From an uncultured Bacilli bacterium (GTDB lineage: Bacteria > Bacillota_I > Bacilli_A > RF39 > UBA660), in the NCBI GenBank assembly GCA_910577075.1, contig CAJTKV010000001.1, positions 14,238 to 78,237 on the forward strand: DNA of 64,000 nt. Direction: 5' to 3'. A model generated the notes under the pieces. It was not told where the DNA came from and made no database searches. It saw only the letters and a program-made list of their open reading frames with translations. A program made the translations under genes and the position numbers. Of the stretch, positions 16,607 to 24,677 are shown piece after piece. Numbering within the stretch: position 1 is the stretch's first letter; each line of letters starts with the position of its first letter.

Positions 16607-17005
16607 CTATTTTTCTAAAAGAGCCGTTACTTCAATCTCTATTTTGGCACCTTCTCTAGTTAGTTTATTAACCTCAACCATTGTTGAAACGGGCATAGAA
16701 TTTTTAAAATATTCTGCTCGTATAGGTGAAACAATAGAAAAGTCATTCATATCTGTCAAATAGATAACTGCCTTTATGACATTATCTAAACTTGCTCCAG
16801 CCAATTTCAGAATGTTATTGATATCTTCAAAAACCAAAAGAGTTTGCTCTGCTATATCGTCTGTAACTACTCTTTTATCTTCTCCCATTGGAGGTTGTAT
16901 CCCCGAAACATAAATCATCGAATAATCTCCAAAATCTATTTTCTTCGCTGGTGTATAAACTCCTTTAATCTCCAAATCTACTGGTTTAATATTTTCAATT
17001 TTCAT
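16607..17005 (-). CDS. RidA/YjgF-family protein
   Basis: The protein has 132 residues. It has the family features YVSGIQPPMGE, QTLLVFEDINNILKLAGASLDNVIKAVIYLTDM and a C-terminal IEIEVTALL. The arginine of PIRAEYF and the glutamate in KIEIEVTAL are at the positions used by RidA for reactive enamine/imine deamination, although the usual RS-x-V sequence is altered. The partner pathway is not obvious. It lies between the HD hydrolase and Nudix genes on the same strand. Confidence 0.88.
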   Translation of the reverse strand: MKIENIKPVDLEIKGVYTPAKKIDFGDYSMIYVSGIQPPMGEDKRVVTDDIAEQTLLVFEDINNILKLAGASLDNVIKAVIYLTDMNDFSIVSPIRAEYFKNSMPVSTMVEVNKLTREGAKIEIEVTALLEK

Positions 17006-17019
17006 AATATTCCTCTTTC

Positions 17020-17616
17020 CTATAAATTTATCTTTACTTCGGGAAACAACTCATATAAATCATAACCCAATAAATCATCAAAAAATTTCTTTAATTTATA
17101 CGTTTCTTTCATATGATACTGAGTGGTTTGATAAGCACCCTTCCTCATAACCATCTCAACTAATCGCTTATCAATTGTATATATCTCATCGGCACACATT
17201 AAATCGGCCAAACAGACCATTTTTTCATATAAAGTATACTCATGATTTTTGACAAAATCTGTACGAAAAGAAGTAGCTTTTGGTATACCTCCTGCTGTAC
17301 ATAGATAGTCATTATTTAGATATGAATGCGTCAAAGCAATATTACAATACTCAATATCATATCCTTTTTCTTTCATATAATTATAGCCTTTAATTTCATG
17401 TCCATGATCGTCGGCACTTATTTTTCCAATATCATGCAAAAGAGCTAAGGTCTTGGCTTTCTCCACATCTGTATCATATCCTTTTTCCTTAAATGCGCCA
17501 GCCAATCTCTCAACGACTGATGCTACATATATAGAATGTACAATCCATCTATCGGAGCTCTTTTTACCACGCTCACCATTCAATATTTTTAATATATCCT
17601 CACTCTTTGGAATCAT
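17020..17616 (-). CDS. HD-domain phosphohydrolase
   Basis: The protein has 198 residues from the ATG at 17616 (MIPKSEDILKIL). GGTGGTG lies upstream, and the start overlaps the end of the fusion gene by 17 bases, so translation is probably coupled. The metal site is WIVHSIYVASVVERLA followed by LALLHDIGKIS, with the second-shell histidines in DDHGHEIKGYNYM and NIALTHSYL. This matches single HD-domain hydrolases acting on nucleotides or related phosphates. It follows the nucleotidase/nucleoside hydrolase gene, which supports a role in nucleotide breakdown. Confidence 0.85.
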   Translation of the reverse strand: MIPKSEDILKILNGERGKKSSDRWIVHSIYVASVVERLAGAFKEKGYDTDVEKAKTLALLHDIGKISADDHGHEIKGYNYMKEKGYDIEYCNIALTHSYLNNDYLCTAGGIPKATSFRTDFVKNHEYTLYEKMVCLADLMCADEIYTIDKRLVEMVMRKGAYQTTQYHMKETYKLKKFFDDLLGYDLYELFPEVKINL

Positions 17617-19042
17617 TTTCACCACCGAGCTTTCTAAACAAATCATCATATATTTGATACGATGATAGATATACTACCATATCAGCTTTCCTATTTTCAT
17701 AATTACCTTCATAAGCCAAGTCCTTATTTATCATAGGAACATCTACAACTTTTCTTACAAACCATCTAGGATTAATCATATAGGCAATCACAGCAATATC
17801 CCAAATCGGCCATCTATCCCGATGCTGATATGTTTTCGTATAATAATCAAAGCCATCAATTAAATATTTGTGTAGAGGATTATTGATATCCATCTTATGC
17901 TCTAATTCATAAACTGTAGTTTCCAAATTAGATGCAACCCCCTTACATGGAATTATCGTCAATTTAACATCTGATGAAAAAATTTCTTTTACGGCATCTA
18001 CATCTTTAAAGTTTGCCTCATGCAAATTATTCGGATAGAAAAAATTATGTCCACCCAACCAAATAATCTCAATCCTATCAATTATTTTAGGCTCATATTT
18101 TATTGCCAATGCCACATTCGTTATCGCTCCAATAGCCATAATATAGGTTTTTTCATTTTTTAAGGCAATATCTATTATTTTATCAACTGCTTCATTTCTT
18201 TCACTATAGCCATTTAACATATAATTAGTTGAGCCCCTAAATATCCTATCGAAGCTCTTAAGACCCAATAAATCACATATTTTTCTCGCTTCTTTATAAC
18301 TATTTTCTATTCCCGAATCATCATAAAAGCGCGTCTCTTTTCTAAATGGCGCGATGGTTATTGCCTCGACATCAAAAATATCCAGCGACTTAAACATATA
18401 AGCAATAGCAAACTGATCATCCGATTCATTATAAGTATCCGTATCCAATATAACTTTATATTTAGATTTCCCATAATTACAAACTATATCATATATTTCT
18501 TCCCAACTATGTGCTCGCTTTATATAATCATTATCCCTATTGAAAGGCATATCCATAATTATGGGATACAACCCAAATTTATAGGCATCTATACAATTTT
18601 TAAGCGAATCATCAATCAATATTGGAATATTATTTTTTAAACAAATCTCCGTCTTATCATGGACATTATAGGCATTTGTCAGAAATAGTTTATCATATGG
18701 AATATCGTATTTTGCTAGCCATTCTTCCGTCATTTTTCTAGGATTACTATATTCTCCATTATCTCTTCCACTTATAATATAAATTTCATAACCCTTATCT
18801 CTTAACATCTTTATATATTTAGATGCCTCGGGAATAGGCTCAAAATCCTGAGCAATTTTTTCTAAATTATTTTTATAGAACTTCTTTTCTTCTTCACTAG
18901 TCCAATTAAATTTGCATCTTACTTTTGGACTATCATTAACTATTCCTGGTCCACCAATTTCCTCATCATGCTTTATATATGCTTTTAAAAGTACTTCATC
19001 AAAATTCGAAATAACATTGTCAATATCTAATCCGATTCGCAT
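17600..19042 (-). CDS. Fusion of a HAD-type 5'-nucleotidase and an inosine-uridine-type nucleoside hydrolase
   Basis: The protein has 480 residues. Residues 1-190 are a HAD domain of the NT5C type: LDIDNVI with Asp6 and Asp8, IISGRD around 90-93 and LIDDS with Asp153/154. From about 194 a nucleoside-hydrolase domain begins: VILDTDTYNESDDQ, whose aspartates bind calcium and ribose, then IMAIGAITNVALAI, the loop LGGHN and, near the end, the WPIWDIAVIAYM segment. Nucleotidase followed by N-ribohydrolase would convert a nucleoside monophosphate to free base and ribose in one polypeptide. The order of reactions is inference from the domains. The HAD half is related to the stand-alone protein at 29280-29849. 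It is the first gene of the operon running left to 15490. Confidence 0.88.
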   Translation of the reverse strand: MRIGLDIDNVISNFDEVLLKAYIKHDEEIGGPGIVNDSPKVRCKFNWTSEEEKKFYKNNLEKIAQDFEPIPEASKYIKMLRDKGYEIYIISGRDNGEYSNPRKMTEEWLAKYDIPYDKLFLTNAYNVHDKTEICLKNNIPILIDDSLKNCIDAYKFGLYPIIMDMPFNRDNDYIKRAHSWEEIYDIVCNYGKSKYKVILDTDTYNESDDQFAIAYMFKSLDIFDVEAITIAPFRKETRFYDDSGIENSYKEARKICDLLGLKSFDRIFRGSTNYMLNGYSERNEAVDKIIDIALKNEKTYIMAIGAITNVALAIKYEPKIIDRIEIIWLGGHNFFYPNNLHEANFKDVDAVKEIFSSDVKLTIIPCKGVASNLETTVYELEHKMDINNPLHKYLIDGFDYYTKTYQHRDRWPIWDIAVIAYMINPRWFVRKVVDVPMINKDLAYEGNYENRKADMVVYLSSYQIYDDLFRKLGGENDSKE

Positions 19043-19077
19043 AGTCTCACCATACTCATTATAACATAGTTAATATA

Positions 19078-19212
19078 CTATTCACATTTTTTTGCATACT
19101 CATTGTCTATATCATAAAGTATTTTATCTCCCGTATAAAAAAACTTCGTAGCCTTAACACACCCCATTAAACACGGAATATTGTACTCTCGCGAAAATAT
19201 TGCCGATAACAT
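19078..19212 (-). pseudogene. Remnant of a PEP-utilising-enzyme mobile (swivelling) domain
   Basis: On the minus strand a short open stretch reads AIFSREYNIPCLMGCVKATK and then GDKILYD before a stop. This closely resembles the end of the phosphohistidine domain of PEP synthase-like enzymes (SREx-x-IPC-x-x-G-x-x-x-AT and GD-x-x-x-D). The preceding bases contain stops and no further domain can be followed. It lies in the otherwise gene-free gap 19043-19502. I read it as a gene fossil; the plus-strand frame over it looks like chance. Confidence 0.4.
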
Positions 19213-19463
19213 AATTCAATTTAATAATAATAGATATAGAATATTAACCAATAATATAATAAAAAGATTTACCACAGTAAATCTATTTTATAACGACAAA
19301 TATGACGATATATTTATTTCTTATAACAATTCTATTTATCAACTATCAATCTATAAAAACTTATCATCTAAAAAAGGAAACTCCAAATATTTTCTATAGC
19401 AATTAAAAAACTACATAAATACATAACCTAAATAACAATTCGGAGTAATTTTGAGAGTAACTT

Positions 19464-19490
19464 TAAAAAAACAACGTAATTACGTTGTTT
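19464..19490 (-). terminator. Terminator downstream of tRNA-Gln
   Basis: A perfect inverted repeat acaacgta/tacgttgt is followed on the minus strand by seven T residues. It begins 13 bases after the 3' end of the tRNA gene. Confidence 0.75.
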
Positions 19491-19502
19491 AAATTGACTA
19501 AA

Positions 19503-19578
19503 TGGTTGCCCCAGTAGGATTCGAACCTACGGAATAACAGGGTCAGAGCCTGCCGCCTTACCGCTTGGCTATGGGGCA
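19503..19578 (-). tRNA. tRNA-Gln (anticodon CUG)
   Basis: The minus strand folds as a standard cloverleaf. The acceptor stem is TGCCCCA/TGGGGCA with discriminator A and a genome-encoded CCA (19503-19505). The D-arm has AAGCGGTAA. The anticodon stem GCAGG/CCTGT encloses the loop CTCTGAC, giving the anticodon CTG, and the T-arm is GTAGG TTCGAAT CCTAC. A terminator follows. The anticodon reads CAG codons, so a UUG glutamine tRNA must lie elsewhere. Confidence 0.95.
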
Positions 19579-19621
19579 AAATTTGATACCACATATATAA
19601 TATCAAAAAATTTACCAAATG

Positions 19622-19782
19622 TCATTTGATTTTAATAAATTGTAACTCATTTCCATCAATATCTTTAATAAATATTGACTTGCGCTTCAAATCTCCATAG
19701 AATGCATTAGAAAAATCTATGCCCATACTATGAAGTAAATCGATTAATTCGCCTTCTTCGTCATAACTATATAGATGCCCTC
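19622..19782 (-). pseudogene. C-terminal fragment of a VOC/glyoxalase-like protein
   Basis: In the minus frame ending at TGA 19622 the sequence reads DEEGELIDLLHSMGI, then RKSIFIKDIDGNELQFIKIK. The last part is the typical final strand of VOC-fold (glyoxalase/bleomycin-resistance) proteins, where the glutamate of GNELQF is a metal ligand. Nothing of the rest of such a protein is present. Upstream the DNA passes into the HTH gene at 19744-19917. It looks like a deletion junction between two unrelated genes. Confidence 0.5.
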
Positions 19783-19917
19783 TTTTTCTAACTCATCTTT
19801 GTAACTCCTAACCATTCTTGGAGACACTTCAAGCATATTAGCTAGTTCTTTGCATGAATGTCTTTTACCAGATGATAAAATATCTAACATTTTTATATTC
19901 TTTGAAATTTTTGACAT
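19744..19917 (-). pseudogene. Truncated helix-turn-helix (YafY/WYL-type N-terminal) protein
   Basis: A 57-residue frame starts at ATG 19917 with GAGGGTG nine bases upstream. It reads SKNIKMLDILSSGKRHSCKE, then LANMLEVSPRMVRSYKDELE and KEGIYIV. This is the winged helix of the HTH_11/YafY group, which is normally followed by a WYL sensor domain. The frame ends within 10 residues of the wing, where VOC-type sequence begins in another frame. It could still make a small DNA-binding peptide, but loss of the sensor domain by deletion is more likely. It overlaps the end of the methyltransferase gene. Confidence 0.55.
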
Positions 19918-20543
19918 TTATTCACCCTCTTTTTCCTTAAATAATATACTAATTGATCATATCCCAATTCAAACTCGGCATCTCTTATGATCTTATTTCT
20001 TTCAATTACTTGAAAATTACAATTGGTAAATAACTCTTCTATCTCCAACATTCTATAATAACTCACAAATTCCTCTAAAGATTCATCAAAAGGTTCTGAA
20101 ACCATTTTCTCGCCATCTCCCTCTTGAAGGATTATAAAGAAAATACCATCATCTTTTAAAAGATCATAGATTGAATCAAATAATCTTTGCATATTCTTTT
20201 TTTCTACATGAATAGTAGAATTAATAGCCATTACTCCATCATATCTCTTATTCAAATCCAAATTGAGCATATCCATAACATAAAAATTAGCATTGCTAAC
20301 TTTATCTTTAGCAATATTAATCATATTAGTTGAATAATCTATTCCATCTAATATTTTTCCCTTATCTGCTACATACTTAGTAAAACTGCCCATCGCACAA
20401 CCTAAATCGAGAATATTGTTTCCCCTTACTAAATCTATAAACTTATCTATATATTCATCATATGGGTGATCATTCCAAAGTTCTCTATCATAAATATCCG
20501 CTATTTTATCATAAGCTTCTCTCGTCTTCATTATTGCATCCAT
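19893..20543 (-). CDS. Class I SAM-dependent methyltransferase
   Basis: The protein has 216 residues. Motif I is NILDLGCAMGSFTKYVA, motif II has GIDYSTNMINIAK and motif IV FYVMDMLNLDL. The N-terminal REAYDKIADIYDRELW is common in small-molecule methyltransferases of the UbiE/tellurite-resistance type. It starts at ATG 20543 with TAGGAG upstream. The last 12 residues (RVNKCQKFQRI) overlap the ribosome binding site and start of the HTH fragment and may be an extension created by mutation. Substrate unknown. Confidence 0.85.
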   Translation of the reverse strand: MDAIMKTREAYDKIADIYDRELWNDHPYDEYIDKFIDLVRGNNILDLGCAMGSFTKYVADKGKILDGIDYSTNMINIAKDKVSNANFYVMDMLNLDLNKRYDGVMAINSTIHVEKKNMQRLFDSIYDLLKDDGIFFIILQEGDGEKMVSEPFDESLEEFVSYYRMLEIEELFTNCNFQVIERNKIIRDAEFELGYDQLVYYLRKKRVNKCQKFQRI

Positions 20544-20575
20544 ACTAATTCGCTCCTAACAACATTATACCATAA

Positions 20576-20597
20576 TAAAAAGGCCTTTTAAGACCTT
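20576..20597 (-). terminator. Rho-independent terminator after the peptidase E-like gene
   Basis: On the minus strand AAGGTC-TTAAAA-GGCCTT forms a six-pair hairpin followed by TTTTTATT, starting two bases after the stop at 20599. Confidence 0.65.
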
Positions 20598-20598
20598 C

Positions 20599-21346
20599 CT
20601 ATAAAACTAAAGTACCGCTTATTACATACTTTTCCCCATTTTCACATATTTTCTCTATAACTTCATCTTTGATAAAATATATTTCTCCGAAAGCCGTTAT
20701 ACTGCTATCATCAATCAAAATATGACTTCCATCTGTTATAGCATAAATACATCTCTCATTAGACTCTCTTTCAATATATCTTCTTTGATATATTTCTTTC
20801 TCCGTTAGACCATCTTCACTCAAAATAAAATGAGGTTCAATATTAATATCCGTAACTCCTAAACCATCAAAGTAAATCGGTTCTGAGTTTTCCATCTCTT
20901 CAGGACTATTAAAAACTGAAGAAGACATATTTAAAGCACCAGCACTTTGTCCCATCAAGATTCCATCAAAATTCTTAAGTATATCTTTTAATCCTATTTT
21001 TTCAAAAAATTGATGTTGCGTATATGTATCTCCTCCACTTAGATAAATAAAATCGGCATTCTCAACCATCCTTTTGGCATCTAGGGCATTTCTTTCATCT
21101 AATGTCTGATAATCTAAAAATGTTATTCCCGATAGTTTTAATGTTTCAAATAACAATGCCGAATATTCCGAAACTTTCTCAATATCTTGATAATCGGATG
21201 CTACAAATAATATAGAATTATTTTTATTAAGATGCTTTTTTATTTGGTCAACTAGTCCATTCGTATTATCAATTTCCTTTGCAACCTTTTTTCCATCAAC
21301 TTTTTGATAATGATTTAAATTACTCGTAAAAATTAATCATATTCAT
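20599..21346 (-). pseudogene. Peptidase S51 (dipeptidase E-like), frameshifted at its N-terminus
   Basis: The readable body includes ALLFETLKLSGITFLDYQTL, the FIYLSGGDTYTQ segment, ILMGQSAGALNMS with the nucleophilic serine of the GxSAGA motif, and DINIEPHFILSEDGL, all typical of S51 peptidases, which cleave aspartyl dipeptides or related small peptides. The frame is open up to about 21330 but has no start codon and meets a TGA. ATG codons at 21346 and 21340 lie in another frame. Deleting one A in ATTAATTT (about 21332-21336) gives MNMIIFTSNLNHYQKVDGKK, a normal start. It overlaps the end of the S66 peptidase gene, so both peptidases would share a transcript. Confidence 0.75.
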
Positions 21347-22422
21347 CAATCCTCACTTAATATTTTTGTATCAACTGTTATTGTCTTGTTACCATAATCA
21401 ACTATTGTCTTAGCATCATAGGGAATTATACATCTTGGTACAGAATGACCAAAGTTAACATTATATAAAACAGGTGTATCAATATCTTCAAAAACCTTAC
21501 TTATTACTTGTTTATATTCTTCGTAATATACTTCATCAATTGGCTTACCAAATATTACCCCTTGAACTAAACTTAGTATATTCTTTTTCTTAAAGTAAGA
21601 TAACATCTCTTCCAATTTTTCTGGTGTTGATTTTTCATCACTAGTCTCTAAAAACAATATTTTTTTCTTCCACTCATCATCACTAGGTAAAATATTATAT
21701 TTTTGATATACAGCTGCTGCTTCTTCATATCTTCCACCTACATATGCTTCATATATACTTTCAATACAACCACCATATAGCTTACCAGTCCTTTTTCCCT
21801 CACCATTTAAAATTTCAAAGCCATGAGTTTCTTTTACCATTTCTCTTGGCTTACCCAACTCATCTACTCCATAACTCTTTCTATCCATATACCAAACAGG
21901 ACTAGAAGTTATCTCCATCTTATCTAGTGCCTCAAAATAATAATCAAAATACTTTTTCGTATAAGGTAACATTTCACTGTCTAATTCCGCAATATCGACA
22001 AGTAGACAAGGACCATAAAATGTTGATAACCCCAATCTATTCAACATTAAATGATTATTTGTCGTGTCAGAAAAGCCCGTAAATATCTTAGGATTCTTTT
22101 TTACTGCCTCGATAAACTCTTCATCTTCCATGAGATAGGGAATTGTTTTATAAGTATCAAATCCTCCAATGGCGTTTATTATTCCCTTTATTTCTGGATC
22201 CATAAATGCCTGCTTTAAATCATGAGCTCGAGCTTCAGGATGCGCCTCTAAATAATCCATATCTTTTAAAGCATTATCCATTATTACGGGAATAAGTCCC
22301 ATTTCCTCTAATCTTTTAATTCCTAAATCTAATTCATGTTTACAAAAAGGCATACCTAACAAACCTCTTGATAAACTAACTATTGCTACCTTATCTCCTT
22401 TTTTTAAACTTTTTGGTTGCAT
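21346..22422 (-). CDS. LD-carboxypeptidase-like protein (peptidase S66, MccF-type)
   Basis: The protein has 358 residues. VAIVSLSRGLLG opens the N-terminal domain, and GIINAIGGFDTYKTIPYL together with IFTGFSDTTNNHLMLNRLG carries the nucleophile serine. The C-terminal catalytic acids are in LYGGCIESIYEAY and FGHSVPRCIIPYD. The length and the insertion fit the MccF subgroup, which cleaves peptide-nucleotide toxins such as microcin C, or acts in murein tetrapeptide recycling; the two cannot be separated by eye. It starts at ATG 22422 with GGAGATG, and its last codon overlaps the broken S51 peptidase gene. Confidence 0.87.
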   Translation of the reverse strand: MQPKSLKKGDKVAIVSLSRGLLGMPFCKHELDLGIKRLEEMGLIPVIMDNALKDMDYLEAHPEARAHDLKQAFMDPEIKGIINAIGGFDTYKTIPYLMEDEEFIEAVKKNPKIFTGFSDTTNNHLMLNRLGLSTFYGPCLLVDIAELDSEMLPYTKKYFDYYFEALDKMEITSSPVWYMDRKSYGVDELGKPREMVKETHGFEILNGEGKRTGKLYGGCIESIYEAYVGGRYEEAAAVYQKYNILPSDDEWKKKILFLETSDEKSTPEKLEEMLSYFKKKNILSLVQGVIFGKPIDEVYYEEYKQVISKVFEDIDTPVLYNVNFGHSVPRCIIPYDAKTIVDYGNKTITVDTKILSED

Positions 22423-22509
22423 AATATCATCTCCAAATTTATTATATCATCTGTTTTTATTTTCTTCATCTTTTTCTTTTAACTATCTAACTATATTTCT
22501 CAATTTAAA

Positions 22510-23505
22510 TTATTTATATAACAAACTACAAATATTTATTCTAGTTTCATTATTATGCTGACCATTTATATAATATTTACTTAAATCTTCATATTCCGAA
22601 TTTACCGTATCTTCAAAAGTAACTTTATAAAACAATCCTCCCTTGCATCTAGTATAGCTTATAACTGCATGATCATTTTCCACCTGCTTAACACTTTCAT
22701 CCAATAGTTCTTTATATATTTTTATCTTTTCTTTTATTAACTTCTTTATATCATTATTATTTAAATAATCTAAAACAGCATATTGTAAAAATGCCGAAGT
22801 ACACAAATCAAAACTGTTTTTATAACTATATAATACATTCATAAAGCCATCCGAGCATATAATATATCCCACATTAATAGATGGACTTATTAACTTGGAA
22901 AATGTTCCCAAATAGATGATATTTTTTCCATTATTCATTTCATATAATGTTCTATATTTATAATCAGTATAATTAATTAAGCTATAGGGATCATCCTCAA
23001 TAACTAAGACATCATATTTGTTGATAATATCCAAAAACTTACTTCTTACTTCATTAGACCAAGCATATCCAGTTGGATTATTAAAAGTTGGTGTTACATA
23101 GATTGCTCTCGGTTTATACATTGCTAGAATGTCTTCTAGTTCTTGTAAGTCGAAGCCATCTTCTCCTAAATCACAGCCAAGCAAATTAATATTTATCTTT
23201 TTAAAGACATCAAGAGCACCAAAATAAGTTGGCTGTTCCACTAGAATTGTATTTCCTTCATTAAATAAGGCATAAGCTAGCAAATTAAGAGATTGCTGAG
23301 AACCACTAGTTATTATTATATCTTTATAGTTAACATTGTAATCCCAAATAGATTTTAAAAAATCCGCAATACTCTCTCTTAATTCTTTCATTCCCTTCGG
23401 ACTAACATAGGTATTAAAATTAATGCCACTATCGACAACTGTTCTAATACTTTTATTTATCCCTTCACTATCTATTAAATTGTATATACCGAGCGATTTA
23501 TTCAT
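22510..23505 (-). CDS. PLP-dependent aminotransferase (class I/II, MocR-like catalytic domain)
   Basis: The protein has 331 residues. IIITSGSQQSLNLLAYAL is the phosphate-cup start, LVEQPTYFGALDVF and IYVTPTFNNPTGYAW follow, VLVIEDDPYS holds the PLP-ring aspartate, and GTFSKLISPSINVGYI contains the Schiff-base lysine. The sequence is like the catalytic part of MocR regulators and of LysN-type aminotransferases, but with no DNA-binding domain. It begins about 40 residues later than typical homologues, so the N-terminal substrate lid is short. Its start overlaps the methyltransferase stop by one base, and with cysE it forms a three-gene operon. Confidence 0.83.
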   Translation of the reverse strand: MNKSLGIYNLIDSEGINKSIRTVVDSGINFNTYVSPKGMKELRESIADFLKSIWDYNVNYKDIIITSGSQQSLNLLAYALFNEGNTILVEQPTYFGALDVFKKININLLGCDLGEDGFDLQELEDILAMYKPRAIYVTPTFNNPTGYAWSNEVRSKFLDIINKYDVLVIEDDPYSLINYTDYKYRTLYEMNNGKNIIYLGTFSKLISPSINVGYIICSDGFMNVLYSYKNSFDLCTSAFLQYAVLDYLNNNDIKKLIKEKIKIYKELLDESVKQVENDHAVISYTRCKGGLFYKVTFEDTVNSEYEDLSKYYINGQHNNETRINICSLLYK

Positions 23506-24140
23506 TACTTCCTCCTACAAATATAAAGTGCACTTTTGCCATTATCCTTTATTTCTATATCAAAATAAGGTTCTAAAATACTTCTATAATCCTCCTCACT
23601 TATCCAATCAAAAACCGTAAAATGTGGTTCAAATCCTTCCCTTATTTGCACATGAGATACCTTATTATCCACTAAATATGAAATCTCTAAATAGCTTATA
23701 TCATCAATAACATATTCTTTTATCATTGGCTTTTCACTAGGCCTACTAGAAAACGTATTAAAAATAAATAAGCCATTCTTTTTTAACATTTTGCTAAACT
23801 TTTGAATATCAATATGCAACATCCAATAATTAACTGCTTGTTCACAAAAGACTTTATCAAACTCATCTTCATTGCCATTAACAAATTCTTGAACACTCAT
23901 ATTTTTAACATTAACACCTAAGTCTTCTAAATCAGCAGGAATCATATCTTTCTCCTGATCGACATAAGTAACATCATTACTAAGCATCTTTAATCTTCTT
24001 GTTAATCTTCCGTTTCCTCCACACAAATCCAGCACTTTATCATCATTCTGAATATTACCTTCGTCAATTAAGTAATCTACCCCCTTTTTAAAATACCTTT
24101 TATATAATTTTTCATAAACATCAAATTTGGGATATTTCAT
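23505..24140 (-). CDS. Class I SAM-dependent methyltransferase
   Basis: The protein has 211 residues. VLDLCGGNGRLTRRL is motif I, VTYVDQEKDMIPADL covers motif II, and EDEFDKVFCEQAVNYWML is motif IV. The rest is a typical Rossmann core with a C-terminal DWISEEDYRSILEPYFDIEIKD. It is placed tightly between cysE (3-base gap) and the aminotransferase (1-base overlap), which ties it to amino-acid or sulfur metabolism, but no substrate can be named. It starts at ATG 24140. Confidence 0.83.
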   Translation of the reverse strand: MKYPKFDVYEKLYKRYFKKGVDYLIDEGNIQNDDKVLDLCGGNGRLTRRLKMLSNDVTYVDQEKDMIPADLEDLGVNVKNMSVQEFVNGNEDEFDKVFCEQAVNYWMLHIDIQKFSKMLKKNGLFIFNTFSSRPSEKPMIKEYVIDDISYLEISYLVDNKVSHVQIREGFEPHFTVFDWISEEDYRSILEPYFDIEIKDNGKSALYICRRK

Positions 24141-24143
24141 AAA

Positions 24144-24665
24144 TCATACCTTCTTTCCACTTCTTTTAACTACTCTCCCTGGTATACCTACTACTGTCGT
24201 ATTAGCATCCACACTTTTAAGTAGCACGGCATTTGCCCCTACTTTTACATTGTCGCCAATTGTAATATTTCCAAGTATTTTAGCACCACATCCAATAAAT
24301 ACATTATTTCCAATTGTTGGATGCCTTTTACCTGTTTCTGATCCAATTCCCCCTAAAGTAACTCCATGAAACATTGTTACATTATCGCCAATTATCGCCG
24401 TTTCACCAATTACCACACCAATTCCATGATCGATAAATAATCCCTTGCCAATTCTTGCCCCTGGATGTATTTCTATTCCCGTTTTTCTCTTGGCTTTTTC
24501 GCTAATATATCTAGCTATTAAAAAGTGCTTCTTTTTATAAAAATGATGAGCTACTTTATAATAAATTAATGCTTTAAATGAAGGATATAACAAGACTTCC
24601 ATTGTACTTCTAATAGCTGGATCTCTCTCCTTAATGACTTTTATTTGTTCTTTGATATATCCCAT
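24144..24665 (-). CDS. cysE: Serine O-acetyltransferase
   Basis: The enzyme makes O-acetylserine from serine and acetyl-CoA, the first step of cysteine synthesis. The protein has 173 residues, the short Gram-positive (EpsC/CysE) form. [18 protein letters not shown] is the N-terminal helix region. Hexapeptide repeats form a left-handed beta-helix from about 65 to 165: [38 protein letters not shown] and [19 protein letters not shown]. The catalytic His is in FIDHG, and the C-terminus [10 protein letters not shown] is conserved. GGAGGG precedes the ATG at 24665. It is the first gene of the cysE-methyltransferase-aminotransferase unit. Confidence 0.93.
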   Translation of the reverse strand: MGYIKEQIKVIKERDPAIRSTMEVLLYPSFKALIYYKVAHHFYKKKHFLIARYISEKAKRKTGIEIHPGARIGKGLFIDHGIGVVIGETAIIGDNVTMFHGVTLGGIGSETGKRHPTIGNNVFIGCGAKILGNITIGDNVKVGANAVLLKSVDANTTVVGIPGRVVKRSGKKV

Positions 24666-24677
24666 ATCAAACCCTCC

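Noticed and set aside
19181..19399. A 72-codon plus-strand frame in the gap before tRNA-Gln.
   Set aside because: No ribosome binding site; it is very AT-rich, and its opposite strand carries recognisable PEP-utiliser sequence. Probably chance.
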